From the NCBI GenBank assembly GCA_030693515.1, contig JAUYAK010000042.1, positions 1-38,883 of the forward strand: a stretch of DNA of 38,883 nucleotides. The letters are read 5' to 3'. This DNA is from Opitutaceae bacterium. GTDB taxonomy: Bacteria; Verrucomicrobiota; Verrucomicrobiia; Opitutales; Opitutaceae. This document shows positions 17,330 to 27,114 of the stretch, piece after piece; within the stretch, counting starts at the first letter, position 1; every line of letters starts with the position of its first letter. The position numbers and the translations under genes were made by a program. The notes beneath the pieces are model-generated. The model worked only from the letters and a program-made list of their open reading frames with translations. It made no database searches and was not told the DNA's origin.

Positions 17330-18556
17330 TCAGACCTTCGGCCCGCCCTGCGCGAGGCTGCGCGCACGGAGGCGCAGGCCGTTGAGGCGGATGAAGCCCG
17401 TCGAGTCGCTCTGGTTATACCAGCTCTTCACGCCCTCCATGGACGCGATGTTCATGTCGTAGAGCGAGTATTTCGACTTCCGGCCGCAGGTGATGATGTT
17501 GCCCTTGTAGAGCTTGAGCCGGACCGTGCCGGAGACGTAGCGCTGGCTCTCGTCCACGAGCGCCTGGAGCGCCTCGCGCTCGGGGGCGAACCAGAACCCG
17601 TAGTAAACGAGCTCCGCGTATTTCGGGATGAGCGAATCGCGCAGATGCATGACCTCGCGGTCCATCGTAAGCGACTCCACCTGCCGGTGGCCCTGCATCA
17701 GGATCGTGCCGCCCGGGGTCTCATAGACGCCGCGCGATTTCATGCCGACGAAGCGGTTCTCGACGAGGTCCACGCGGCCGATGCCGTGCTTGCCGCCGAG
17801 CTTGTTGAGGGTCTTCAGCACGCCAGCGGGCGTGAGCTTCTTGCCGTTGACCGCGGTGCAGTTGCCGCGCTCGAACTCGAGCTCGACGTATTCCGCCTTG
17901 TTGGGCGCGTCCTCGGGCGAGACGGAGAGCTTGAACATGCCCTTGTTCGCCTTGGTCGTCGGGTCGAACCACGGGTCCTCGAGGATGCCGGCCTCATAGG
18001 AGATGTGAAGGAGGTTTCGGTCCATCGAGTAGGGCTTCTTGAGCGAGGCCTCGATCGGAATTTTGTGTTTCGCGCAGTAGGCGATCATCTCGGCGCGGCC
18101 GGGAAATTCGTCGCGGAATTTCTCGATCTTCCAGGGGGCGAGGATTTCGAGGCGGGGATTGAGCGCCATGTAGGTCAGCTCAAAGCGGCACTGGTCGTTG
18201 CCCTTGCCGGTGGCGCCATGCGCGACGGTGTCGGCCTTTTCCTTCTTCGCGATGTCCACCTGCGCCTTGGCGATGAGCGGGCGCGCGATGGAGGTGCCGA
18301 GATAATACTGGCCCTCGTAGACGGCGTTGGCGCGGATCATCGGGTAGATGAAGTCGCGCGCAAACTCCTCCGTGAGATCGAGGGTGTAGTGCTTCGAGGC
18401 GCCGGTGGCGCGGGCCTTCTGCGGGAGGCCCTTCAGCTCCTCCTCCTGGCCGATGTCGGCGGCGAACGTGACGATCTCTGCGTCGTAGGTTTCGCGGAGC
18501 CACTTGACGATGACGGACGTGTCGAGGCCGCCCGAGTAGGCGAGGACGATTTTCAT
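17330..18556 (-). CDS. argG: Argininosuccinate synthase
   Basis: 408 residues, the usual length. It joins citrulline and aspartate with ATP to give argininosuccinate, the penultimate step of arginine synthesis, in the cytoplasm. The N-terminal ATP pyrophosphatase loop AYSGGLDTS spans residues 6-14. Other family blocks are [30 protein letters not shown] and [15 protein letters not shown]. The ATG at 18556 starts directly at [10 protein letters not shown]. It lies on the same strand as argF but is separated from it by a pseudopilin gene in the opposite orientation, so it must have its own promoter in 18557-18766. Confidence 0.98.
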   Translation of the reverse strand: MKIVLAYSGGLDTSVIVKWLRETYDAEIVTFAADIGQEEELKGLPQKARATGASKHYTLDLTEEFARDFIYPMIRANAVYEGQYYLGTSIARPLIAKAQVDIAKKEKADTVAHGATGKGNDQCRFELTYMALNPRLEILAPWKIEKFRDEFPGRAEMIAYCAKHKIPIEASLKKPYSMDRNLLHISYEAGILEDPWFDPTTKANKGMFKLSVSPEDAPNKAEYVELEFERGNCTAVNGKKLTPAGVLKTLNKLGGKHGIGRVDLVENRFVGMKSRGVYETPGGTILMQGHRQVESLTMDREVMHLRDSLIPKYAELVYYGFWFAPEREALQALVDESQRYVSGTVRLKLYKGNIITCGRKSKYSLYDMNIASMEGVKSWYNQSDSTGFIRLNGLRLRARSLAQGGPKV

Positions 18557-18766
18557 GGTGAGGGGCGACTGTGGGGAAGCCGCGCCGCGGCAGGCAAAGT
18601 AAAAACATTGCCAGTTCGCGGCGCCGCGGCGTCGGCCAGGCGTAGTCCTACGCAGCGCAGGTTCATCACCGCTTTACCCCTGAGAAATTGCGCCGAAACC
18701 CCCTTGGTGAACACTCACGCGGGTCAGCGAATATTATCCATCATCCGATCATGTCAGCAATCCGCC

Positions 18767-19249
18767 ATGCATACATTCCATTCATCTGCGCAGCCGCGCC
18801 GCCGCGCCGCCGGCTTCACGCTTGTCGAAATCATGATAGTTACGGTCATCATCGGTCTCCTCGCACTGCTGGGGATGCCTGCGCTGCAGAAATCCCGCCT
18901 CGCCTCGCAGAATAACCGGTTCATCTCCGACCTGCGCGTCTTCGCCCAAGCCTTCGAATCCTACTCGGTGCTCAACGGCGGCTGGCCGCCCAACAGCGCC
19001 AGCGGCACCGTGCCAGCCGGCATGCAAGGAGAAATCCGCCACGCCAACTGGGCCATCGCCAACTCCGTCGGTGGCCGCTGGAACTGGGATAACAACAACG
19101 TTGGCATCACCGCCGGCATCTCCACGACCGGCGTCATAGCCACCGATGCCCAGATGATCGCCATCGATCGCCGGATTGACGATGGCGACCTCACGACCGG
19201 GCTCTTCCAAAAGATCGGCACGCGGTTCACCTACATCCTGGAGAATTGA
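18767..19249 (+). CDS. Type II secretion/type IV pilin-like protein (pseudopilin)
   Basis: 160 residues. A prepilin peptidase site G16|F17 with E21 (the Glu at mature position 5) is followed by a hydrophobic helix (LVEIMIVTVIIGLLALLGM). The soluble domain has the short form common in Verrucomicrobia (FESYSVLNGGWPPNSASG, then GGRWNWDNNN). It would be processed and placed in a pilus or pseudopilus at the inner membrane. No assembly ATPase, secretin or peptidase gene is near. It is inserted between argG and argF on the opposite strand. The start ATG at 18767 has a weak ribosome binding site. Confidence 0.88.
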   Translation: MHTFHSSAQPRRRAAGFTLVEIMIVTVIIGLLALLGMPALQKSRLASQNNRFISDLRVFAQAFESYSVLNGGWPPNSASGTVPAGMQGEIRHANWAIANSVGGRWNWDNNNVGITAGISTTGVIATDAQMIAIDRRIDDGDLTTGLFQKIGTRFTYILEN

Positions 19250-19257
19250 TCGCGGGC

Positions 19258-19298
19258 GCCCGGGCGGGTCCGCGGCTTCGCGCCGCCCCCGTCCGGGC
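19258..19298. terminator. Strong hairpin between convergent pseudopilin and argF genes
   Basis: Bases 19258-19268 pair with 19288-19298 (11 bp including one G-U), and an inner 5-bp stem pairs 72-76 with 82-86 of the same hundred (19272-19286). It lies exactly between the two converging stop codons. There is no T-tract on either strand, so intrinsic termination is uncertain. Confidence 0.4.
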
Positions 19299-19304
19299 AG
19301 CCCC

Positions 19305-20264
19305 TCATTTCCGTTTCGCCGCGAGGGTCGCCAGGATCGCCTTCTGCATGTGCAGCCTGTTCTCGGCCTCGTCGAAGATGATCGAGCGCGGGCTCGCGAG
19401 CACCTCGGGCATCACTTCCTCTCCGGCGTGCGCCGGCAGGCAGTGCATGAAGAGCGCGTCGGGCTTGGCCGCGGCGAAGAGTTTTCCGGTCACGGCATAC
19501 GGCGACATCAGGCGGATGCGCTGCTTGGTCTCCTCCTCCTTGCCCATGCTCACCCAGACATCGGTGTAAACCACATCCGCCCCGCGCACCGCCTCCAGCG
19601 GATCGGTCGTGAAGTTGTAGGCAGTCTTGGGATCGAAGCCCTCCCGGGCGAGAAGTGCGTCGCACTCCGCGCTGGGCGCGAAGCCCTTCGGCCCCGCGAG
19701 TGATATTTTCATCCCGAAGAGCGCCGCGCCGAGAATCCACGAGTTGGCCATGTTGCAGGCTGTGTCGCCGAGGAACGCAATCTTCCGGCCGCGGAGCGAA
19801 TCGACCAGCGCCTGGCCCGTCGTGCCCCGCGCCCACCGCTCGGCCATCGTGAACGCATCGGAGAAAATCTGGCACGGGTGCAGAAAATCCGTGAGCGCGT
19901 TGATTACCGGCACCGAGCCGGCGGCGGCGAGCCGCTCGACCTCCGCATGGTCGTAGGTGCGCACCACCAGGCCATGCACGAAACGCGACAGCACCTGCGC
20001 GGTGTCCTCGATGGTCTCGCCGCGGCCGAGCTGGATGTCGTTTTTGTTCAGGAAAAGCGGATTGCCGCCCAGCTCGTGGATGCCGACCTCGAACGACACG
20101 CGGGTGCGCGTGGACGACTTGGAAAAAATGAGCGCCCACGTCTGGCCCAGCAGCGGCTTCGGCGCCCCGCGCTTCCCCCGCGTGCGCTTGAGCTGACGGG
20201 CCAGCGCAAACAACTTCGGCAGCTCGGCGCGCGCGAAGTCGGTTTCTTTCAGGAAGTGCTTCAT
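19305..20264 (-). CDS. argF: Ornithine carbamoyltransferase
   Basis: 319 residues. It makes citrulline from ornithine and carbamoyl phosphate. The carbamoyl-phosphate site S51-T-R-T-R55 and H129-P-C-Q132 are intact. The ornithine-binding DVWVSMG and the catalytic-cysteine block HCLPAH are also intact; the usual arginine after HCLPAH is alanine here (HCLPAHAGEEV). The DVWVSMG and HCLPA motifs favour ornithine over acetyl- or succinyl-ornithine. ATG at 20264 starts MKHFLKETDF, a normal OTC N-terminus. It is separated from argD by a toxin-antitoxin pair and a giant peptidase gene. Confidence 0.97.
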   Translation of the reverse strand: MKHFLKETDFARAELPKLFALARQLKRTRGKRGAPKPLLGQTWALIFSKSSTRTRVSFEVGIHELGGNPLFLNKNDIQLGRGETIEDTAQVLSRFVHGLVVRTYDHAEVERLAAAGSVPVINALTDFLHPCQIFSDAFTMAERWARGTTGQALVDSLRGRKIAFLGDTACNMANSWILGAALFGMKISLAGPKGFAPSAECDALLAREGFDPKTAYNFTTDPLEAVRGADVVYTDVWVSMGKEEETKQRIRLMSPYAVTGKLFAAAKPDALFMHCLPAHAGEEVMPEVLASPRSIIFDEAENRLHMQKAILATLAAKRK

Positions 20265-20362
20265 GGGAAGCGGACGGGTGTAAGAGCCTCACCTGCGCCG
20301 CACGAGGGAAATCTGCGACGCAACCGGCACAGCGGCTGAGCGGTTCACAGCCCTGCTAATCT

Positions 20363-20761
20363 CTACCAAAATCGTCGCAGGCCAGCGCCACGATAGACAT
20401 CGAGCGCGCGGTCGCCTGAGATGAGCGTCAGTTTCGAGCGGATGGCCTGCCACACGAGCAATCGGTCAAACGGATCGCGATGAGCCGCGCTGGGAAGTTC
20501 ATGAAATGATGCCGCTGTCTCGCCATCGAGCGGGAGCACGTCGAAACGCATCCGCTCTGCCAGCCGGGGAAAATCGCCCGGCGTGACGCCAGTCAAATCG
20601 AGTTTGCCGAGCGCGTGCTTGAGCGACAGTTCCCAAAACGAAACGGCGCTGACCGCACAACGCGTCTCGGGTTGCGCCAGCAGATCGCGCACGCGTGCGC
20701 TCAACCCCTCCGGCTGCAGGGCGCACCAAAGGAACACGTGGGAATCGAGCAGATGGCTCAC
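20363..20761 (-). CDS. PIN-domain toxin (VapC-like)
   Basis: 132 residues. PIN acidic residues are visible: D6 in LLDSHVFLW, E44 in SFWELSLK, D98 in HRDPFDRLLVWQA, and D117 in SGDRALDVY. PIN toxins are Mg-dependent RNases that cut tRNA, rRNA or mRNA. The GTG start at 20761 overlaps the antitoxin stop as GTGA, the usual coupled toxin-antitoxin arrangement with the antitoxin first. Confidence 0.92.
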   Translation of the reverse strand: MSHLLDSHVFLWCALQPEGLSARVRDLLAQPETRCAVSAVSFWELSLKHALGKLDLTGVTPGDFPRLAERMRFDVLPLDGETAASFHELPSAAHRDPFDRLLVWQAIRSKLTLISGDRALDVYRGAGLRRFW

Positions 20762-20997
20762 AAGCCGAGCAGCTCCGCGTCCGTCATCTTGAACCCGCGC
20801 TTGAGGCGAAAGCCCGCCTTGCCTTTCAGCAGCCCCAGCTTGCGCGGAGCGACGACCGGCGCCCGCTCCGGCGGCACGAGAAAAGCGACCGGCTTCTTGC
20901 CCTGCCCGTAGCGCACGCCGACGACCGCCCCGCGCCTCACCTCCTCCAGGATGTCGGAGAACCTGGCCTTGAACTCACCGATGGTGTGCGTGGTCAT
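20758..20997 (-). CDS. Phd/YefM-type antitoxin
   Basis: 79 residues. The N-terminal TTHTIGEFKARFSDILEEV and VRYGQGKKPVAFLVP blocks fit the Phd/YefM fold, which binds the operon promoter. The C-terminal tail (KMTDAELLGL) would neutralise the toxin. The ATG at 20997 was chosen over an upstream TTG at 21009. It is coupled to the PIN toxin by a 4-base overlap. The pair probably autoregulates from the region 20998-21090. Confidence 0.88.
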   Translation of the reverse strand: MTTHTIGEFKARFSDILEEVRRGAVVGVRYGQGKKPVAFLVPPERAPVVAPRKLGLLKGKAGFRLKRGFKMTDAELLGL

Positions 20998-21096
20998 GGC
21001 CTCAGCCAAGGCGTGGATGACAAGTTGTCAACTTGGCAGTCAACTCCGTAGCTGACACCACTATCGCCGGGTCCAGCAAAACGTGCCCTATCCGCG

Positions 21097-24000
21097 TCAG
21101 GGCACTTCGTAGATTTCAACCAGCGCCACCCCGGTCGCTCCGCCTGCGCCGCTCACCTGCGCGCTGTAGGCGCCCGGTGGCAGTGTGACCAAGAGTGCGG
21201 CATCGCTTGAATTTGCCGGTAGGGCAAACGCCCCCAACGCGAAAAACGCCTCGGCGAGCGTGGAGTCACCGCCCCAATTGTCGTTTTGATTCAGGCGAAA
21301 GCCGGTCGAATCGAAGAGCGCGAGCTGTGGGTCAGCCAGCACACCGCCGACGCCGAATGCCGCGAGCGTCGGGCCCACTCCGCGGATGAGGAGTGTTTTC
21401 GAAATGTTGCCGGAGATGACAAACCCCGCGATGAGCGCGTTGCCATCGCTACCTGCAATGCTTCGCACGGAGAGATTGACCAGACGCGCGGGAGGAGACA
21501 CGGCAGCGTCCGCATCGTAAGCCTCGACCAGCACCACCCCTGCCGCGGCCGCGGCGGCTACTTGCACCGAGTAGGCGCCGGCGGGCAGGGCCGCGAGCAA
21601 CGCCGCGTCTTTGGAATTTGGCGGCAACGCAAAGGCTCCTACCTGCGCCGACGCTCCGACCAGCGCCGGCGTGCCGCCCCAATCGTCGTTTTGGTTCAAC
21701 ACGCGACCATCGGCCGCCAGCAGCCTGAGGCTCGGATCGGCCAGCGTATTGGTGACACCGAACGTTGCGAGCGTCGGCCCCACGCCCCGGATGAGCAGTT
21801 GTTTCTGCCCCGTGCCACTGACGACGAAACCAACGATGAGCGTCTCTGCCCCGCTGCCCGCATTCGACCGGACAGAAAGGTTGACGAATCGACTGAACGC
21901 GCCGGGAACCGTCAGCTTGGCCACATCGCTGGTCACTGAACCCTGGGCATTGCTGACGACCACCGAATAACCCGCCACATCGCCATACGCGACACTCGGC
22001 ATTGTGTAGGTGCTGGCAGTTGCCCCGGGAATGGCGACGCCGTCCTTGCGCCATTGGTAACGCGGCGCGGGATTGCCTAACGCGACAACTCGAAACGTCA
22101 CTCCTTCACCGACGGCAGCGGTTTTCCCTATCGGTTGGCTAGCAATCGACAGCGGCGTCGGGCCGACCGACAGCGGCACTCCATTGGAGGTGAACGAGCC
22201 GTCGGGCAGCGTGGCGACCATCGTGTAGACCCCGGTATCGGAGGGCTGAAGGGATGCGATGCGGTAGGTTTCCGTGGTCGCACCTGGAATGTTTACACCA
22301 TTCCTGCGCCACTGGTTTGAGGGAGCCTGAGTTCCGTCCCGCCCTATCCTAAAAGTGATCTCCGTCCCCGCTTGGGCTGTCGCTCCATCTGAATAGGCTT
22401 CGAAAGCCACCAAGTCCACGGCCCGGCTGCCAACGGAGCCGAAGAGATTCTTCACGACGACGTCGATACCGCCGCCATAGGTGCGATCGACGTAAGCGAT
22501 GTTTCTCAGCGTCAGCGACGCATGCGTCGCGCCCGGAATCGGAACTTGGTTTTTTCTCCACTGGTAGGTGGGCTCCGAGCCGGTGGCCTCAACGGTAAAC
22601 GTCGCGTCTTCGCGAATGACGCCGAATTGGGTTCGCGGTTGAGTCTTGATCCCGACCTCGGTGCCCAAAGACGCCGGTGCGCTCGTGGTGGATCCTCGGG
22701 CACCAGTGACGACAACGTCGTAGATGGCGATGTCGGTCGATGCCACGCCGGCCAAGGTGAGCGTCGCACCGGTCGCTCCCGCGATGCTGATCCCGTCTTT
22801 CCGCCATTGATAAGTGAACGGGCCCTGTCCGGTAGCAGCGACCGAAAATGTCCTGGTCGTGCCCTGTGTGAAGTCTTGGGTTTGCGGCTGAGCGGTAATC
22901 AGCAGAGGGACGCTTGCAGCGAGACTTTGTCGTCCACCCGCCGCGATCAAAAAGGTCTTCTGCAAACCGCTCGGAATCGTGGTCTGCCCGGTGGAGTTTT
23001 CACCCCACGCAACGACCGTGCCGTCCGATTTCAAAGCGAGCGAATGATAACTTCCGGCTGCCACCGCGACGACGTCACGCAATCCACCCGGCACATTGCA
23101 TTGCCCGTAGGTGTTGTCGCCCCACGCCTCGACGGTGCCATCTGATCGCGCGATGATCCCATGGTAACTTCCGGCCGCAATCTTGACCGTATTGCCCCGA
23201 TGGGCCGGGGCCGGTGTGCCCCTGAGCGTCCCCCACGGATAGACGTTGCTGCCGTTTACCATCATACCCCATTGATGCCCAGCGGCGATTTGGCTGATGA
23301 AGCCGATGTTGGGCGCGGATGTTTGCCCGCTGGAATTGTTGCCCCATGACACGACAGTCTGATCCACCCTTAAAGCCACCACGTGATCAAAACCAATCGC
23401 AATTTGGCGCACGGGACCGAGACCAGATGGAGGAGTGGTCAGGCCCGTCGAGGCATCGCCCCACAGCACCACCGAACCGTCGGTTCTTACGGCTGCGCTC
23501 ACATTGCCTCCCGCTCCGATGGATTCAACGTCGCGCAACTCTGCGGGCACACGCGACTGCCCGTAGGTATTGTCGCCCCAAGCGACCACCGTGCCGTTGG
23601 TTTTCAGGGCCAATCCGTGACGCTCGCCGGCGGCGATTGCTTTCACGGCAAAACTGGAAGGCACAAATTCGCTGTTTGAGCCCCATCCGACAGCGATGTT
23701 TGGCGGCGTCCTGACCGAAATATCGATGTCCAGATACTGTTCGGGATCGACTCCCCCTCGTGCGATGGGCCGAACACGAATGCCATATTCCGCATCGTTT
23801 AGTGTCGCCCCAATCGACAAAGCGACATCGAGCTGATCCGTGTTCGGTGTGAAATCCAATAGCTGCGTCTTCAAGCTATCCGCCTCAGTCCAGAAAACAT
23901 AAGCGCCGTTAGTAAGGGAGGTGTTGGCCGGAAAGTTCTGGCGATAGCCGATCCAATAGGTGCGTTGCCCGTCGCGAAACAATCGCAGGGCTTGGGATCG

Positions 24001-25686
24001 ATTCTGCGGCGCCGATTTGTGATCGAATCGAAAAAGACGGTAAACGCCGCTCTGCTCGATTTCAGACACCGCTTCACTGGGCAGCCAGCCCAGCCGATGC
24101 TTTGACGCGGGATTGAAATGTTGCGCGAGGGCGTCATCCAATTGATTTCCGGTTCCGCCCATCGCGTCAAAACGATCCCCATATTCGTCCACGGTTCCAT
24201 TGCTCGAAATCGGATTTCCGTCTTTTGTTTGCCACAAGGTGGCATGATCGAGCCCGAAAGTGTGACCGAGTTCATGCACAAACGGGCCAAACTGGGTCCT
24301 GCTGCCACCCGGGACAGGCGTGCCACTGATCCAAGCCCGGCGCCCTCCAAGCTGCGCTTGACCGGAAAAAAACGGCGAATCGGGGAATCGTGTCTTGGTA
24401 ATATCTGGCATCGCGATTACCACGCGATCGTAGTCATTCACCGAGAAGTCGCCTGCCGCCATCGCTACCGCGTCATCGAAAATGTCGTCAATTCGCCGCG
24501 GAGTGGCCGCATACACCGGGTAGGCCTTTGGCAAGCGATAGAGTTTCGACGTTACAGTGCCGCGCAATGCGACCCTTCCGTAGCTCGCGCGGTCGAAATA
24601 CGGCGTCACACTCTGGTCCATCGCATCCTGCCCCGCTGCCGCGCTCATCCACTCCCCCGGCACATCGGGAAAATCGACTCGAATCACGAGGAACTTCACG
24701 GTTCCCGTCGTCCATGCCGCAGCAGCGCTTGGGGTGACAGCGGGATCGTGATCTGCCGGCAGGTTGAGTAACAGTGGCGAGACCTTTCCTCCCGGAAGTG
24801 TTTCGGCAGCACTGAGCCGACGATCAAGCAGCGCCACCGCCCGGGCATCGGACAATCTCCATATCTTCCCATGCGCTTCCACCAGCAACGCGGCCTCGTC
24901 CTCGGCGTCGGTCGCCACGGGAGCGAACGTCATCGGATCGCGCATCTCAACCGCGCGGTCCGGTGTGTCGCCGGCCTCCAGCACCCGTAGCGGGTTTTCA
25001 TGCACCGCCATGTGTCCATCGAGCACGATGCCGTGCAACGAGGTCCGTTCCTTGCTGAGCTGCGCGTCCCGACGACCATAGCCATGCGCGACATAGGATT
25101 CGCGCCCCATCATCGCGAATCGACGAATCGACTCGAAGCCGCGCGGGCCGGGCGTCGGGCTCATGCACATCAGCGCGTAATCGCCGGTGCCCGCCACACG
25201 TGTTTCCAGCTCTGCGACGATAACGGATGGCAGCGCGCGCCTGACTGAGGCCGGCACGGTGGTCGCCAGCGCTCGTTCCGGATCCCGCTCGATCAGCATT
25301 CGCATCTCTACGCGACGCGCACGAGCGAGTTCGACACCTTCAAGTTGAAGTCGGATGCGCTCTTCCCCGGCGGTAGCTTGGAGATAGCTCCTAGTCCACT
25401 CGCGAAAGGCCGCCGATTTCGGCAACATCGTGCTCTCCCACTCCTGAGCGTAAGCCAAGCGGCGCAGTAATGGCACCGGCACGGCAGCCCCTCGAATTAT
25501 GTCTGACGTGACCGCACCCGCACTCGGTCGAGTTGCTCCGCTCGCTTCTTTGACGGCCGAGGACGCTTTGGTGGCGGCTGCAATTGGTGCGTCGTCGGCA
25601 TCGGCAAAGCCTCGGATGCTGCGCCAAACGATCAGTAACCCACCCAAAATCAGAACGCCCAGCAGGAAAAAGCGCGCACCTTTCAC
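21097..25686 (-). CDS. Secreted M11-like metallopeptidase with RCC1 repeats, Ig-like domains and duplicated C-terminal module
   Basis: 1529 residues from the GTG at 25686 (MKGARFFLLGVLILGG, a signal or anchor); a TTG at 25713 is the alternative. A long pro-region is followed by a zinc peptidase domain with H471-E-L-G-H475-TFG-LD-H481 and the Met-turn M509 in DRFDAMGG. The pattern fits metzincins, most like gametolysin family M11. Then come about seven RCC1-like blades (LALKTNGTVVAWGDNTYGQ), about four Ig-like domains (YQWRKDGxxIxGAT), and two copies of the C-terminal module seen in the delta-60 protein, ending IYEVP. By eye its GC content is lower than the flanking arg genes. Secreted protein degradation is inferred. 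Confidence 0.88.
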   Translation of the reverse strand: MKGARFFLLGVLILGGLLIVWRSIRGFADADDAPIAAATKASSAVKEASGATRPSAGAVTSDIIRGAAVPVPLLRRLAYAQEWESTMLPKSAAFREWTRSYLQATAGEERIRLQLEGVELARARRVEMRMLIERDPERALATTVPASVRRALPSVIVAELETRVAGTGDYALMCMSPTPGPRGFESIRRFAMMGRESYVAHGYGRRDAQLSKERTSLHGIVLDGHMAVHENPLRVLEAGDTPDRAVEMRDPMTFAPVATDAEDEAALLVEAHGKIWRLSDARAVALLDRRLSAAETLPGGKVSPLLLNLPADHDPAVTPSAAAAWTTGTVKFLVIRVDFPDVPGEWMSAAAGQDAMDQSVTPYFDRASYGRVALRGTVTSKLYRLPKAYPVYAATPRRIDDIFDDAVAMAAGDFSVNDYDRVVIAMPDITKTRFPDSPFFSGQAQLGGRRAWISGTPVPGGSRTQFGPFVHELGHTFGLDHATLWQTKDGNPISSNGTVDEYGDRFDAMGGTGNQLDDALAQHFNPASKHRLGWLPSEAVSEIEQSGVYRLFRFDHKSAPQNRSQALRLFRDGQRTYWIGYRQNFPANTSLTNGAYVFWTEADSLKTQLLDFTPNTDQLDVALSIGATLNDAEYGIRVRPIARGGVDPEQYLDIDISVRTPPNIAVGWGSNSEFVPSSFAVKAIAAGERHGLALKTNGTVVAWGDNTYGQSRVPAELRDVESIGAGGNVSAAVRTDGSVVLWGDASTGLTTPPSGLGPVRQIAIGFDHVVALRVDQTVVSWGNNSSGQTSAPNIGFISQIAAGHQWGMMVNGSNVYPWGTLRGTPAPAHRGNTVKIAAGSYHGIIARSDGTVEAWGDNTYGQCNVPGGLRDVVAVAAGSYHSLALKSDGTVVAWGENSTGQTTIPSGLQKTFLIAAGGRQSLAASVPLLITAQPQTQDFTQGTTRTFSVAATGQGPFTYQWRKDGISIAGATGATLTLAGVASTDIAIYDVVVTGARGSTTSAPASLGTEVGIKTQPRTQFGVIREDATFTVEATGSEPTYQWRKNQVPIPGATHASLTLRNIAYVDRTYGGGIDVVVKNLFGSVGSRAVDLVAFEAYSDGATAQAGTEITFRIGRDGTQAPSNQWRRNGVNIPGATTETYRIASLQPSDTGVYTMVATLPDGSFTSNGVPLSVGPTPLSIASQPIGKTAAVGEGVTFRVVALGNPAPRYQWRKDGVAIPGATASTYTMPSVAYGDVAGYSVVVSNAQGSVTSDVAKLTVPGAFSRFVNLSVRSNAGSGAETLIVGFVVSGTGQKQLLIRGVGPTLATFGVTNTLADPSLRLLAADGRVLNQNDDWGGTPALVGASAQVGAFALPPNSKDAALLAALPAGAYSVQVAAAAAAGVVLVEAYDADAAVSPPARLVNLSVRSIAGSDGNALIAGFVISGNISKTLLIRGVGPTLAAFGVGGVLADPQLALFDSTGFRLNQNDNWGGDSTLAEAFFALGAFALPANSSDAALLVTLPPGAYSAQVSGAGGATGVALVEIYEVP

Positions 25687-25780
25687 ATTTTGAAAGTGGA
25701 GGCATTGACCCAATCAGGGCAACGGCGAATCCAGCCGCGATCCGACACGGTGATTCATCACGAGTCTACTGCGCTCCGCG

Positions 25781-27001
25781 TCACGCCTTCGCGGCCAGCG
25801 CCGCGCGGAAAATCTCGACGGACTTCGCCAGCTCGCCGGGCGTGGCGTTGAGCGGCGGGAGGAGGCGGACGACGTTGCCGCCGGCGGGCGCGGCGAGGAG
25901 GCCGCCCTCGGCCAAAGCGGTGATCCAAGGCGTGGTTTCGCCCGTCATCTCGAAGCCGATGTGGAAGCCGCGGCCACGCACCTCCCGCACGTGCGCGGGG
26001 AAGTCCGCCGCCAGCTTTTTCAGCTCCGCCAGCCACGGCGCGCCGAGGCGCGTGACGTTTTCCAGCAGCCGCTCGTTTTCGATCACGTCGAGCACGGCGA
26101 GGCCGGCGGCGCACGCCAGGGGCGTGCCGCCGAAGGTCGTGCCATGCGCGCCGGGCGTGAAGAGATCGGCCGCGCGCTCACCCACCCAGATCGCGCCGAT
26201 GGGAAAGCCTCCGCCGAGGCCCTTGGCCATCGCGATGGCATCGGGCCGCACGCCCGCCGGCTCGAACGCGTAAAACGTGCCCGTGCGCCCGATGCCGCAC
26301 TGCACCTCATCGAGCAGGAGGAGGAGGTTGTGCTGGTCACACAGGGCGCGCAGGCCGCGGAGGAATTCCGGCGTGCAGGGATTGATGCCGCCGTCGCCCT
26401 GAATGCTCTCGACGATGATTGCGGCCGTGGCGTCGTCCACCAGGTCGGCGAAGCTCTGCAGATTGTTCAGCTCGCCGAAGACAAAGCCGGGCACGAGCGG
26501 GCGGAAGCCCTTCTGCACTTTTTCCTGCGGCGTCGCACTCATGCCGCCGAACATGCGGCCGTGAAACGCCTTCTTCGCGCCGATGACTTTGAAACACTTG
26601 CCCTCCTCGCCGCCGGCTTTGCGCACGCCGTGGAGGCGCGCGAGCTTGAGCAGCGCCTCGTCGGCCTCGCCACCGCTGTTGCAAAAGAAAACCCGGCCCG
26701 GCCCGGCGTAGCCCACGAGGCGCCGCGCAAGTTCGCCTTGGAGCGGAGTGCGAAACAGGTTGCTGACGTGGATGAGTTCCGCGGCCTGGCGCTGCACGGC
26801 CGCGACCCAATGCGGGTGGCAGTGGCCGAGCGCGCTCACGGCGATGCCCGAGGTGAAGTCGAGGTAGGCGTTGCCCGCATCGTCCCACACCTGTGCGCCG
26901 CGCCCGCGCACGAGCGTGAGGGCGGGACGCGCGTAGTTCTTCAGGACGTGCGCGTCGTAAAGCTCGGCGGTGGCGGTGCGAACCACGGAAGGAGGATTCA
27001 T
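25781..27001 (-). CDS. argD: Acetylornithine aminotransferase
   Basis: 406 residues. A PLP enzyme converting N-acetylglutamate semialdehyde to N-acetylornithine. The PLP lysine is K260 in AMAKGLGGG. Other blocks are LDFTSGIAVSALGH, FFCNSGGEADEAL, FHGRMFGGMSATP, LLLDEVQCGIGRTG and GTTFGGTPLACAA. The ATG at 27001 directly follows (on the minus strand) an inverted-repeat element at 27005-27114 that separates it from argB. Probably expressed with argB. Confidence 0.96.
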   Translation of the reverse strand: MNPPSVVRTATAELYDAHVLKNYARPALTLVRGRGAQVWDDAGNAYLDFTSGIAVSALGHCHPHWVAAVQRQAAELIHVSNLFRTPLQGELARRLVGYAGPGRVFFCNSGGEADEALLKLARLHGVRKAGGEEGKCFKVIGAKKAFHGRMFGGMSATPQEKVQKGFRPLVPGFVFGELNNLQSFADLVDDATAAIIVESIQGDGGINPCTPEFLRGLRALCDQHNLLLLLDEVQCGIGRTGTFYAFEPAGVRPDAIAMAKGLGGGFPIGAIWVGERAADLFTPGAHGTTFGGTPLACAAGLAVLDVIENERLLENVTRLGAPWLAELKKLAADFPAHVREVRGRGFHIGFEMTGETTPWITALAEGGLLAAPAGGNVVRLLPPLNATPGELAKSVEIFRAALAAKA

Positions 27002-27004
27002 TTT

Positions 27005-27114
27005 CTAGAAACCACGAATGGACACGAACGCTCACGAATGAAATCCCAACCCGTGAACACCTCCGCTGTTTTTTCAGCCATTAGTGTTCCTTCGTGTCCA
27101 TTCGTGGTTTCTAG
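27005..27114. repeat. 24-bp perfect inverted repeat of the CCACGAATGGACACGAA family
   Basis: Arm 27005-27028 (CTAGAAACCACGAATGGACA then CGAA) is the exact reverse complement of arm 27091-27114. It fills the whole gap between argB and argD. The right arm includes the argB stop codon (27111-27113), so the repeat has invaded up to or into the gene end. Internally the two halves stay similar for another dozen bases with mismatches. Related copies occur at 32831-32921 and 38473-38546. Confidence 0.9.
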
